A stretch of 64,000 nt of DNA from Candidatus Manganitrophus noduliformans (GTDB lineage Bacteria > Nitrospirota > Nitrospiria > SBBL01 > Manganitrophaceae): contig NZ_VTOW01000003.1 of assembly GCF_012184425.1 (NCBI RefSeq), forward strand, positions 124,001 through 188,000, written 5' to 3'. Below the pieces are notes generated by a model. The model saw only the letters and a list, made by a program, of their open reading frames with translations, was not told the origin of the DNA and ran no database searches. A program made the position numbers and the translations under genes. Positions 51,894 to 60,834 of this stretch are shown piece after piece. How positions within the stretch are numbered: the stretch's first letter is position 1; each line of letters starts with the position of its first letter.

Positions 51894-52966
51894 ACCGGCC
51901 CTTCTGGAATGGCAAAAAGGTCCTACTGACTGGACATACCGGATTCAAGGGAAGTTGGTTATCCCTTTGGCTCCAGAAGATGGGTGTCGATTTGGTCGGC
52001 TATGCCCTTCCTCCCTCGACGACGCTAAGCCTATTTAAGGTAGCCCGGATCTCGGATGGGATGACGTCGATTCTGGGCGACATTCGGGATTTTGATCATC
52101 TCAAAAGGGTGATTCTCAAGGAGCAACCTGAGATCATCATACACATGGCCGCGCAATCACTGGTCCGCCGCTCTTATACGCATCCCGTCGAGACCTACGC
52201 GACCAATGTCATGGGGACAGTGAATCTTTTTGAGGCCGTCCGCCACGCCGAGAGTGTCCGCATCGTGGTCAACGTGACGAGTGACAAATGCTATGAAAAC
52301 AACGCTCCCCACCCTGGATACCGGGAAGAGGAACCGATGGGGGGAAAGGACCCTTACTCTAGCAGCAAAGGATGCGCGGAATTGGTGACCTCGGCCTACC
52401 GCCAATCGTTCTTTGCCGATAAGGGTCATCCCCATCGGGGCGTCGCCGTCGCGACTGCCCGGGCAGGCAATGTGGTCGGGGGTGGGGATTGGGCGGAGGA
52501 CCGGCTTGTTCCCGACATCGTACGGGCATTCATGGAAGAGCGTCCCGTTCTCATCCGCAATCCACATGCAATTCGTCCCTGGCAACATGTGTTGGAGCCA
52601 CTCCGGGGATATCTCTCCCTCGCGGAGCGGCTCTGGACGCAGGGGTCTGCCTTTGCCGAGGGGTGGAACTTCGGTCCGGCCGAAGACGATGCAAAGCCGG
52701 TCTCCTGGATTGTAGAACGACTGGCCGATCTCTGGGGAGAGAGAGCCCGATGGGAATTGGATTCGGCGCAACATCCCTATGAGGCCGGCGTTCTAAAATT
52801 GGATTGTTCTAAAGCGAAGAGTCTGCTAAGTTGGTATCCGGTCCTTGGTTTACCAGTGGCGCTGGAATGGATCATCGAATGGTACCGCGGCTATCTTAAT
52901 CATCTGGATATGCGCCTTTTGACTGAGGAGCAGATTGCGCGGTATGAGCGGCTGGCTGCGAAATGA
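51890..52966 (+). CDS. rfbG: CDP-glucose 4,6-dehydratase
   Basis: This short-chain-type dehydratase turns CDP-glucose into CDP-4-keto-6-deoxyglucose. The NAD-binding loop is TGHTGFKGSWLSLWL, followed by the catalytic YxxxK (DPYSSSKGCAE) with the preceding NVTSDKCYEN block. About 358 residues is normal. The start ATG is at 51890 because it overlaps the rfbF stop as ATGA; the open frame extends slightly further. The product should be used by the epimerase and oxidoreductase encoded next. Confidence 0.95.
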   Translation: MNRPFWNGKKVLLTGHTGFKGSWLSLWLQKMGVDLVGYALPPSTTLSLFKVARISDGMTSILGDIRDFDHLKRVILKEQPEIIIHMAAQSLVRRSYTHPVETYATNVMGTVNLFEAVRHAESVRIVVNVTSDKCYENNAPHPGYREEEPMGGKDPYSSSKGCAELVTSAYRQSFFADKGHPHRGVAVATARAGNVVGGGDWAEDRLVPDIVRAFMEERPVLIRNPHAIRPWQHVLEPLRGYLSLAERLWTQGSAFAEGWNFGPAEDDAKPVSWIVERLADLWGERARWELDSAQHPYEAGVLKLDCSKAKSLLSWYPVLGLPVALEWIIEWYRGYLNHLDMRLLTEEQIARYERLAAK

Positions 52967-53538
52967 TCTTCATTGAGACAAAACTCCCGGGAGCGTTCAT
53001 TATCGAACTCGAAAAACGCGAGGATGAGCGGGGATTTTTTGCGAGGGCGTGGTGCCAGAAAGAGGTCCGGGCCAAAGGGTTGAACGATTTTTCAGTTCAG
53101 ATGAACATTTCCTATAATAAAACGCGGGGAACCTTGCGGGGGATGCACTATCAGGTGGCCCCCTCTGAAGAGATCAAGTTGGTCCGCTGTGTCCGGGGAA
53201 TTGTCTACGATGTCATTATCGATCTGCGACCCGATTCACCCACACATGGAGAGTGGATCGCCGTAGAATTGACGGCCGATAATTATCGAACGCTTTATGT
53301 ACCCAAAAACTTTGCGCATGGCTATCAGACGTTAAGGGATGATTCTGAAGTTCTCTATCAGGTCTCGGAGTTCTATTCTCCCGCGTTGGAGAGGGGCGTC
53401 CGATATAATGATCCTGCATTCGCGATTGAATGGCCGTTGCCGGTCAGTGGGATATCGGATAAAGATCGGAGTTGGCCGGATTATATTTTGATGAAAGATT
53501 CTGATTCACCGACGTGGCGTACGAGGGGAGGGAGATGA
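52963..53538 (+). CDS. RmlC-like NDP-4-keto-6-deoxyhexose epimerase
   Basis: The 191-residue cupin-fold protein has the RmlC signature TRGTLRGMHYQVAPSEEIKLVRCVRGIVYDVIIDLRPDS (split over residues 50-90), with catalytic histidine H63-like in RGMHYQ, and the pattern FAHGYQTL later. In this cluster it probably acts on CDP- rather than dTDP-linked sugars as a 3- or 3,5-epimerase; that is inference from the neighbours. It overlaps rfbG and the next gene by 4 bases each. Confidence 0.85.
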   Translation: MIFIETKLPGAFIIELEKREDERGFFARAWCQKEVRAKGLNDFSVQMNISYNKTRGTLRGMHYQVAPSEEIKLVRCVRGIVYDVIIDLRPDSPTHGEWIAVELTADNYRTLYVPKNFAHGYQTLRDDSEVLYQVSEFYSPALERGVRYNDPAFAIEWPLPVSGISDKDRSWPDYILMKDSDSPTWRTRGGR

Positions 53539-54866
53539 TCATCATTGATAAAATGCTGGAGAGATGCGAGGAGGAGGGTCGTCCTATCCGGGTTGGAATG
53601 ATCGGCGCCGGGTTCATGGCCAAGGGAATTCTCCTGCAGACATTTAGCGCGGTGAAGGGGATCCGGATCGTCGCCGTTTCGAATCGCCGCCTGGAGCAGG
53701 CGAGGCGGGCTTTTATGGAGGTGGGCATCGACCGAGTGCGTGAGGTTCATACCGTGGCAGAGATGGAGGAGTGTGTCTCCTCCAACCAATATGCGGTGAC
53801 CGAGGATCCCGAGTTCCTCTGCCGGGCGGAAGGGATCGACGCGATTATTGAGGTCACGGGGACAATCGAATTTGGAGCCCGGATCGTCTGCGAGGCGCTG
53901 GCGCATCGAAAGCATGTCATCCTGATGAATGCAGAGCTCGATGGCACATTGGGCCCAATTTTGAAGGTGTATGCCGAGCGAGCGGGTGTGGTGATCACCA
54001 ATGTAGACGGCGATCAACCCGGGGTGATCATGAACCTTTATCGGTTTGTGAAGGGAATCGGGGTCAGGCCCGTACTGTGCGGCAACATCAAAGGACTGCA
54101 TGATCCCTATCGCAATCCGACCACCCAGGAAGGATTCGCGCGCCGATGGAAACAAAATCCGTATATGGTCACCTCGTTCGCCGATGGGACCAAGATCTCC
54201 TTTGAACAGGCGATTGTGGCCAATGCGACCGGAATGCGGGTGTTCAAGCGGGGGATGATGGGACCGCACGTTCCGGAGGGGACCCCGGTCCAGGAAGCAG
54301 TCAACTGGTATCCCAAAGACGCCATGATGGAAGGGGCCGGGTTTGTGGACTATGTCGTCGGCGCGTCGCCCAATCCTGGCGTTTTCGTGATCGGTGTGCA
54401 TACCGATCCTGTTCAGCAGCATTATTTGAATCTCTACAAAATGGGAACTGGCCCCTTTTATTGTTTCTATACGCCCTATCATCTCTGCCACTTTGAGGTG
54501 CCGAACACCGTTGCGCGCGCTGTCCTATTCCGGGATGCCGCCATTACGCCGCTCGGCCGGCCGATGGTGGATGTGGTGGCTGCAGCAAAGAGGGATCTCA
54601 AGGCCGGCGAGGTCTTGGACGGGATCGGGGGTTACATGACGTATGGGCTTTGCGAGAATGCGGAGGTGGCGAATTTGCTGGAACTCCTCCCCATGGGACT
54701 GGCGGAGGGGTGCAGGTTGAGTCGGGATGTACCGAGAACTCAGGTGCTCACCTACGCGGATGTAGCGCTTCCCGAAGGACGGCTCTCGGATCGGTTGAGG
54801 AATGAGCAAAACGCCCACTTCGGAATGACCAGCGCGCGACTAAGTTGTCAACCCCCTGTGTCATAG
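53535..54866 (+). CDS. NAD(P)-dependent oxidoreductase with SAF-like C-terminus
   Basis: The 443-residue protein opens with a Rossmann motif (VGMIGAGFMAKG) of the homoserine-dehydrogenase/GFO-like type, followed by a catalytic-type domain and a SAF-like C-terminal stretch (KRDLKAGEVLDGIGGYMTYG). Such proteins occur in O-antigen and CDP-sugar loci, but their reaction is not established; a role in ketosugar reduction or in making an acyl or sugar modifier is possible. The ATG at 53535 overlaps the epimerase stop (ATGA). Confidence 0.72.
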   Translation: MIIIDKMLERCEEEGRPIRVGMIGAGFMAKGILLQTFSAVKGIRIVAVSNRRLEQARRAFMEVGIDRVREVHTVAEMEECVSSNQYAVTEDPEFLCRAEGIDAIIEVTGTIEFGARIVCEALAHRKHVILMNAELDGTLGPILKVYAERAGVVITNVDGDQPGVIMNLYRFVKGIGVRPVLCGNIKGLHDPYRNPTTQEGFARRWKQNPYMVTSFADGTKISFEQAIVANATGMRVFKRGMMGPHVPEGTPVQEAVNWYPKDAMMEGAGFVDYVVGASPNPGVFVIGVHTDPVQQHYLNLYKMGTGPFYCFYTPYHLCHFEVPNTVARAVLFRDAAITPLGRPMVDVVAAAKRDLKAGEVLDGIGGYMTYGLCENAEVANLLELLPMGLAEGCRLSRDVPRTQVLTYADVALPEGRLSDRLRNEQNAHFGMTSARLSCQPPVS

Positions 54867-54937
54867 GGCACTGTAAGTGTTCAAGGAATGTCGACGATGG
54901 AATCATACGGAGAAGACTTTATTTTGAGGATGAGGAA

Positions 54938-55825
54938 ATGAAAATCGAAGAGCAGATACAACTGAACACGCCGTCTGCCGTCTTGGAGCGTGCGAAGGAG
55001 AAACAATTTCCCCCCATTCGGATCGAACCTTCCAAAGGATGGATTTCCCTCAAACTGGATGAAGTCTGGACCTACCGGGAGCTTCTCTATTTCCTCATCT
55101 GGCGGGATGTGAAGGTTCGGTATAAGCAGACGGTTTTAGGAATTGCCTGGGCGATCATTCAACCGCTCTTTACGATGATGATCTTCTCGCTCTTCTTCGG
55201 CGGTCTGGCGAAGATGCCGTCGGACGGAGTTCCCTATCCGATCTTCACCCTGGCCGCTTTGGTCCCATGGACTTTCTTCGCGAACGGATTGACGCAGGCG
55301 TCCAACAGCCTAGTCGGCAGCGCCAATTTGATCAAGAAAGTTTATTTCCCGAGGCTGACGGTACCGCTCGCTTCGGTCTTCAGCGGCATCGTCGATTTCG
55401 TCTTTGCCTTCGTCATCCTGCTGGCGATGATGCTCTATTACGGCGTTGTGCCGACGGTCAACCTGATTTGGCTGCCGGCCCTTCTCCTACTTGCTCTGAC
55501 GACGGCACTGGGGGTGTCGCTCTGGCTGTCGGCCATGAACGTTCAATTTCGGGATGTTCGTTATGCTGTCCCCTTCCTGACGCAGCTCTGGCTTTTCGCC
55601 ACGCCGATCGCCTATCCCAGCAGCCTGCTGAGTGAGCCTTGGAGAACGGTCTACGGCATCAACCCGATGGTCGGCGTGGTGGAGGGGTTTCGTTGGGCGT
55701 TGCTCGGAACCGAAACGGCATTGGGCCCGATGATGGGGGTTTCGGCCGTAACGGCCGTCGCGCTTCTGGTAAGCGGGACCTATTATTTTCGCCGTCTGGA
55801 AAAAACCTTTGCGGATGTGGTTTGA
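54938..55825 (+). CDS. wzm: ABC-2 polysaccharide exporter permease (Wzm)
   Basis: The 295-residue protein has six hydrophobic helices and the ABC-2 family markers WRDVKVRYKQTVLGIAWAIIQP near the N-terminus and IAYPSSLL, GINPMVGVVEGFRW in the second half. Together with Wzt it exports undecaprenyl-linked O-antigen-type glycan across the inner membrane. ATG at 54938 with GAGGATGAGGAA upstream is chosen; the open frame reaches 54845 without support. A decayed gene lies between it and wzt. Confidence 0.92.
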   Translation: MKIEEQIQLNTPSAVLERAKEKQFPPIRIEPSKGWISLKLDEVWTYRELLYFLIWRDVKVRYKQTVLGIAWAIIQPLFTMMIFSLFFGGLAKMPSDGVPYPIFTLAALVPWTFFANGLTQASNSLVGSANLIKKVYFPRLTVPLASVFSGIVDFVFAFVILLAMMLYYGVVPTVNLIWLPALLLLALTTALGVSLWLSAMNVQFRDVRYAVPFLTQLWLFATPIAYPSSLLSEPWRTVYGINPMVGVVEGFRWALLGTETALGPMMGVSAVTAVALLVSGTYYFRRLEKTFADVV

Positions 55826-55866
55826 TGAATGATCCTTGGGGATAGATGGGCACAGGGCAGCACAGA

Positions 55867-56259
55867 CACAGAGGCACAAAGAGAAGTGAGAATGTATAGA
55901 GACTTACAGATTTGGCAAAGATCCATGGTTTTAATTGCTGAAGCATATAAGATTTCTAAAGGGTTTCCTAAAGATGAAACTTACGGATTGACTTTTCAAA
56001 TGAGGCGCTGCGCAACTTCAATTCCCAGCAACATGGCGGAAGGTTATGGTCGGAATTCGACGAATGCTTCATTTCCTGCGAACTGCAACGGGTTCTCTAT
56101 ATGAATTGCAAACCCAGATGGAAATTTCTATGAATCTGCATTATTAAACAGAGATTAATTCGATAAGGTATATGCGTTAAGCTGAGAGATAGAACGAATG
56201 CTCAGCAGTTTAATTAGGAAGCTAAGTGGCAAATAGGCAAGAACCTTTGTGCCTCTGTG
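55867..56259. repeat. 15-bp inverted repeats flanking the decayed S23-type gene
   Basis: CACAGAGGCACAAAG (55867-55881) and its exact reverse complement (56245-56259) bracket the broken four-helix-bundle gene. The right copy lies directly before wzt. The pair suggests the unit was inserted between wzm and wzt. Confidence 0.6.
55892..56236 (+). pseudogene. Decayed four-helix-bundle (S23 / 23S rRNA-intervening type) gene
   Basis: The first 60 residues read MYRDLQIWQRSMVLIAEAYKISK and MRRCATSIPSNMAEGYGRNS, the standard start of the S23-type four-helix-bundle family. The frame is then lost near 56060; the expected continuation GSLYELQTQMEISMNLHY appears in another frame, and the normal tail RMLSSLIRKLSGK with its stop codon (56234-56236) is found later. 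At least two frameshifts or deletions have broken it. Intact members are about 120 residues. It splits the wzm-wzt pair. Confidence 0.8.
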
Positions 56260-56290
56260 CCTATCTCAGCTTTCTCGAATGGATGAAATC

Positions 56291-57589
56291 ATGGGCGATA
56301 TCGCGATTCGGACCGTCGGCCTGAGCAAACTCTACCACACAGGGAGCAAGCAAGAGCCGTATAAGACCCTTCGAGACACACTGACCGAGGCGTTTCTCTC
56401 GCCGATCCGGCGGGTCGGCCGACTGATTCGTGGCCAGGCGACCGGCGCGGCGGAGCTCAACGAGCCCTTCTGGGCGTTGAGGGACCTTTGCCTGGAGATT
56501 AAACATGGTGAAGTCGTCGGCATTATCGGACGAAACGGCGCCGGGAAGAGCACCCTGTTGAAGATTCTTTCCCGAATCACCGAGCCGACGCATGGTTTTG
56601 CGGAAATCCATGGACGGGTCGGCTCTCTCCTGGAAGTGGGGACCGGCTTCCACCCGGAGCTGACCGGGCGGGAGAACATCTATCTCAACGGCGCCATCCT
56701 CGGGATGAAAAGGGCCGATATCAAACGTCGGTTCGATGAGATCGTCGATTTTGCTGAAATCGAGAAGTTCCTCGACACGCCGGTCAAGCACTACTCCAGC
56801 GGGATGTACATGCGGCTGGCGTTCGCCGTGGCTGCTCATCTGGAGCCGGAAATACTCATGGTGGACGAGGTCCTAGCGGTGGGAGATATCGCGTTCCAGA
56901 AGAAATGTTTGAATAAAATGAGAGAGGTCGGCAAGGGAGGGCGGACTGTGCTCTTTGTCTCCCACAACATGCAGGCCGTCACCCGGATGTGTCAACGGGC
57001 GATTCTCGTCAACGAGGGCCGGATCAAAGAGGATGGACCCGCAGGCCGGGTTGTCGCGAGCTACATGAATGCCGGCTTGCTTAACGTACCCGAGCGCGAA
57101 TGGCCCGATCCTGCTACGGCACCTGGGGGTGAATTAGCCCGATTGAGAGCGGTGCGCGTGCGCGATGGGGAGGGACGTGTGGCCGACCTGATTGACGTGA
57201 CGAGCCAGATCATGATCGAAATGGAATACGAAATCTTGAAATCGGGCTATGTGTTTGCGCCTAATTTTGGTGTTTGGAATGAAGAGGGGATCTGCATATT
57301 CGCCTCCCTAGATGTCGATCCGGCCTGGCTTGGACGCAGACGCCCCTCCGGCAGATACCGAAGTCGGGCGATCATCCCTAGACACTTTCTCAAAGAAGGG
57401 ACCCTTTTCGTGAACGCAGATCTCGTCACGCTCGATCCGATGACTGTACAGTGTAATGAGCATCAAGTGGTGTCCTTCTCGGTAGTCGACTCAGGGAGTG
57501 GTCTATCGGCCAGAGGGGGGTACAACGGAAGGATGCTGGGTGTTGTGCAGCCGCTATTGGAATGGAAAACGGAAAGGCTCGATTCGTGA
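56291..57589 (+). CDS. wzt: ABC polysaccharide exporter ATPase (Wzt) with C-terminal glycan-binding domain
   Basis: The 432-residue protein has Walker A GRNGAGKS (80-87), the signature YSSGMYMRLAFA, Walker B ILMVDEVLAVGD and the H-loop VSHNM. After about 250 it carries a Wzt-type beta-sandwich domain, which recognises the capped non-reducing end of the glycan before export. The start at 56291 has GGATGA upstream; another ATG at 56279 is possible. The cap-binding C-terminus suggests the glycan carries a terminal modification, perhaps made by downstream enzymes. Confidence 0.93.
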   Translation: MGDIAIRTVGLSKLYHTGSKQEPYKTLRDTLTEAFLSPIRRVGRLIRGQATGAAELNEPFWALRDLCLEIKHGEVVGIIGRNGAGKSTLLKILSRITEPTHGFAEIHGRVGSLLEVGTGFHPELTGRENIYLNGAILGMKRADIKRRFDEIVDFAEIEKFLDTPVKHYSSGMYMRLAFAVAAHLEPEILMVDEVLAVGDIAFQKKCLNKMREVGKGGRTVLFVSHNMQAVTRMCQRAILVNEGRIKEDGPAGRVVASYMNAGLLNVPEREWPDPATAPGGELARLRAVRVRDGEGRVADLIDVTSQIMIEMEYEILKSGYVFAPNFGVWNEEGICIFASLDVDPAWLGRRRPSGRYRSRAIIPRHFLKEGTLFVNADLVTLDPMTVQCNEHQVVSFSVVDSGSGLSARGGYNGRMLGVVQPLLEWKTERLDS

Positions 57590-57649
57590 ATCGACGTTCG
57601 CAGCGATATTTAGATCAGCCAAAATATCGAAAGTCGGGAGGCAGCCAAG

Positions 57650-59530
57650 ATGTGTGGAATTTTCGGCATTGTAATGCATAACGGCGAGTTCGTTCCTGGG
57701 AAAGACCGGCTGGAACAGGCCGCCCGTCTCCTGGAACATCGAGGTCCGGATGGTTATGGAGTATATTCAGAGCCCGGTCTGGGATTCGTCCACACCCGAT
57801 TGTCTCTCGTCGACCTCTCATCACGAAGCAACCAACCGTTTTGGGATACCGAAGGGCGCTATTGTATCGTCTATAATGGGGAGATTTATAACTTTAAGGA
57901 GTTACGTTCGGAGCTTGAAACGCAGGGCATCCCCTTCCGAACGACGAGTGACACGGAGGTTCTATTACAGAGCATCATTTACACAGGATTGGAAAAAACC
58001 CTCCAGCGCTTGGAGGGAATGTTTGCATTTGTTTTCTACGATAAAGTTGAAAAAAAGCTGGTTCTTGCCAGAGATCGGTTTGGAATCAAACCGCTATTCA
58101 TTTATGAGGATGAGAATTGTTTTTTGTTTTCTTCAGAAGTGAAGGCGATGATGCCCTGGATCGACTTGAAGCCTGATTTCCCAACCATTTCGGCCTTCCT
58201 CTACGGCTTTAACGGTCCGACCAAGGGACATACGTTTTTCGACAAAGTCAAAATCCTCTCTCCCGGATCGGTCGTGAAGGTGCGAATCGGTGGCAAGTCC
58301 GAATTCAAGACGTTCTTTTCTATGCCGGATTTCTGGGACCCGGAACATGCCGATCGGATAAAATGCTTAAAGCCGGCGCAGATCGTCGATCAGGTGGAGC
58401 AGCTGCTGCTTGAGAGTGTTAGGAAGCAGCTTGTCGCGGATGTTCCCATCGGAGGCCTCTGCAGCGGCGGCTTGGATTCCTCCATCATCGTGGCAATGGC
58501 GGCCAGATTTCATAAGAACTTGGCTGTCTTCCATGCAAACATTGTTGGCAAGCTCAGCGAATATGATGCCGCCTATCAACTTGCCAAGCATCTGAAGTTG
58601 GATTTACAAGCAGCCGATGTTCATGACCACCATTTTATTGATGAGATTCCGGTCGTCACCGAGCATTTCAGCCTCCCGTTCTATATCTGTCCTCACTCTA
58701 TTCCTCTGTTGATGGTTGCCAGGTTGATCCGCAGAAATGGGATAAAAGCTGTTCTGTCGGGAGAGGGTTCTGACGAGTGTTTCCTCGGTTATGATTATTT
58801 GTCCCCGGATATTCGGAAGTGGCCTCAATACGCACTCCGGGCGTTCAGGAAGATGATGAGGATAATACGCCGCCGTAAACCGAACACTGCTCCTTACTGG
58901 GCTCAATCGTCCGAATTTGCGATGGGTTTACACACCCGATTTGAGCGCGAGTATGAGAACGCGGAAATCCGCTCCAGTCTGAAAAAAGAACTCGGGACAT
59001 CGGCGGGCGAGTCGGCTTATCATTCGATGGACCTGCTGAGCTATCACCTCCGCAGATTGCTTCATCGGAACGATACAATGGGGATGGCCGCCAGTGTCGA
59101 GGCCAGGTTTCCGTTCCTGGACAGCGCCCTGGTCAAGTTCGCGGTCAATATGCCGTACGAGTACAAGGTCAGATTCTCTCCTTTCTTCTTGGACCCAAAC
59201 CATTATTTCTTCAAGGATAAATGGGTCGTGCGGGAGGTGGCAAGACGGTATCTGCCCAAAGAGTTGCACGAGAGACCGAAGAAACCCTTCCCGATTAATG
59301 CGTTCGATCGTATGGAGATATCTTCTGAACTGTTTGAAGGATCAGTCATTCTTGAGATGTTCGGCTTGACAACGCGTGAGGCCGATTTTCTCTTTGAGAA
59401 TGCAGGCAGGAACCTCCGGCTCAGGCTTATGCATTTGGAAGTTTGGTCCAAGGTGTTTTTTGAAGGCGTCTCCAAAGAGGCTATTACGGAAAGGCTACGG
59501 AAAAACATTTCGATCACAGCCGCGGGATGA
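57650..59530 (+). CDS. asnB: Asparagine synthase (glutamine-hydrolysing) family protein
   Basis: The 626-residue protein has an N-terminal class II glutaminase domain with nucleophile C2 (MCGIFGIV) and conserved RGPDGYG and YNGEIYNF, and a C-terminal synthetase domain with the PP-loop SGGLDSS (272-278) and GEGSDECFLGYDYL. In polysaccharide loci such proteins often amidate uronic acids or other acidic groups rather than make asparagine, which is plausible here but unproven. A second PP-loop protein follows 56 bases later. Confidence 0.9.
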   Translation: MCGIFGIVMHNGEFVPGKDRLEQAARLLEHRGPDGYGVYSEPGLGFVHTRLSLVDLSSRSNQPFWDTEGRYCIVYNGEIYNFKELRSELETQGIPFRTTSDTEVLLQSIIYTGLEKTLQRLEGMFAFVFYDKVEKKLVLARDRFGIKPLFIYEDENCFLFSSEVKAMMPWIDLKPDFPTISAFLYGFNGPTKGHTFFDKVKILSPGSVVKVRIGGKSEFKTFFSMPDFWDPEHADRIKCLKPAQIVDQVEQLLLESVRKQLVADVPIGGLCSGGLDSSIIVAMAARFHKNLAVFHANIVGKLSEYDAAYQLAKHLKLDLQAADVHDHHFIDEIPVVTEHFSLPFYICPHSIPLLMVARLIRRNGIKAVLSGEGSDECFLGYDYLSPDIRKWPQYALRAFRKMMRIIRRRKPNTAPYWAQSSEFAMGLHTRFEREYENAEIRSSLKKELGTSAGESAYHSMDLLSYHLRRLLHRNDTMGMAASVEARFPFLDSALVKFAVNMPYEYKVRFSPFFLDPNHYFFKDKWVVREVARRYLPKELHERPKKPFPINAFDRMEISSELFEGSVILEMFGLTTREADFLFENAGRNLRLRLMHLEVWSKVFFEGVSKEAITERLRKNISITAAG

Positions 59531-59586
59531 TCGTCTGGGTTGAGAAAGATCCGTCTGCGAGGGAAAATTAGAGCTGTGTGGATGAC

Positions 59587-60834
59587 ATGAGAATAGAAAA
59601 TTTAAGGACGGAATTTGGCACAGATAAGGCAAAAGTGATTGCAACGGTAATCTGGGAAGACTATGACCAGCCGGTTACGGACGTGTATTTTGAAACGGAT
59701 GCGGCGTTTGCCGACAGCTTGACCTGCAATCCGCATGCGTTCCTGGTGGCGAGTCTGATCCCTGCCTTCCATTTCGGAGAAAGAAGAATCCTCATCAAGG
59801 AGGAGATCTGTCCCGAATTGAGAGAGGGGCTCCTTGCAGTGATGACATTAATGCGGCATTGGTATTACAAACCCGATAAACAACTGGTACAAATCGAGAC
59901 GAAAACAAGAGCAAAGGTCCTGACCCCCAATAAACCGCCAAGGACAGGGGTTTTTGTCTCCGGCGGTTTAGATTCCTTCGCAGCGCTACGCTCAAATCGG
60001 CTCAATTTTTCGCCGGAGCATCCGGGATCATTTAAGGATGGTCTTATCGTTTTTGGTTTCCACGGGGAGGAACCCGATCACTTCAAGCAGGTTCTGGCGT
60101 CGCTTTCGGAGGTGGCCGAGGAGGTCGGGATCACTCCTATCCAGATACGGACCAACCTGGTTGCGCTCGGTCCAGGCTGGGCGTTCTGGGCGGATGAGCT
60201 ATTTGGAGCCGCCTTCGCCGCAGTTGCACATGCCTTCACCAATCGCCTCACAACAGTCGCCCTCGCTTCGGCCGGGTTCTGCTTTCCAAGAAAATTCGAT
60301 CCGCATGGATCACACCCTTTGATCGATCCCAATTACAGCAGCAGTGATCTTAGAATACATCATGACGGAATCGCCCTCTCAAGGTTGGAGAAGGCACGGT
60401 TGATTTCTGACTGGGACTTCGCCTTGAAGCATCTGAGGGTTTGCAATAGGACAGGGAGTGTTCGATCCGAGACATTAAACTGTGGGAAATGTGAAAAATG
60501 TATCCGAACCATGCTGTCCTTCTCGGCCTTGGGGATTCTCCATAAGGTTCCCGTTTTCCCTGCGCAAGACATCTCGGCTGACCTTGTCAGATCCGTTCGT
60601 TTAAGCAGCGTCAGTGTGCGTTGCTACCATGAATTGTTAGCTCCTTTGGCGGAGAGAGGTCGCAAAGATCTTGTATCGGCCATTGAGGATAAGATCAAGC
60701 AGTGCGAGAGATCAGAGAAGTTGAATCGGTGGAAAACGAAGCTCAAACAGTTCGACCGAAAATATCTCAACAGCAGTCTGGTTCATCTAAATCAAACCCT
60801 TCTCCAGAAAAAAGAAATGGCCCGGAAACTATGA
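59587..60834 (+). CDS. PP-loop ATPase-like protein of the polysaccharide locus
   Basis: The 415-residue protein has the adenylating PP-loop SGGLDS (125-130 in VFVSGGLDSFAAL) and a C-terminal cysteine pair CGKCEKC, which may bind metal, as in 7-deazaguanine-type ATPases. The N-terminal 110 residues have no known match. It might adenylate a carboxylate or sulfur acceptor for modifying a glycan. The ATG at 59587 is preferred; a GTG lies 9 bases upstream. Its stop codon overlaps the GMC gene start (ATGA), so the two are co-translated. Confidence 0.68.
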   Translation: MRIENLRTEFGTDKAKVIATVIWEDYDQPVTDVYFETDAAFADSLTCNPHAFLVASLIPAFHFGERRILIKEEICPELREGLLAVMTLMRHWYYKPDKQLVQIETKTRAKVLTPNKPPRTGVFVSGGLDSFAALRSNRLNFSPEHPGSFKDGLIVFGFHGEEPDHFKQVLASLSEVAEEVGITPIQIRTNLVALGPGWAFWADELFGAAFAAVAHAFTNRLTTVALASAGFCFPRKFDPHGSHPLIDPNYSSSDLRIHHDGIALSRLEKARLISDWDFALKHLRVCNRTGSVRSETLNCGKCEKCIRTMLSFSALGILHKVPVFPAQDISADLVRSVRLSSVSVRCYHELLAPLAERGRKDLVSAIEDKIKQCERSEKLNRWKTKLKQFDRKYLNSSLVHLNQTLLQKKEMARKL

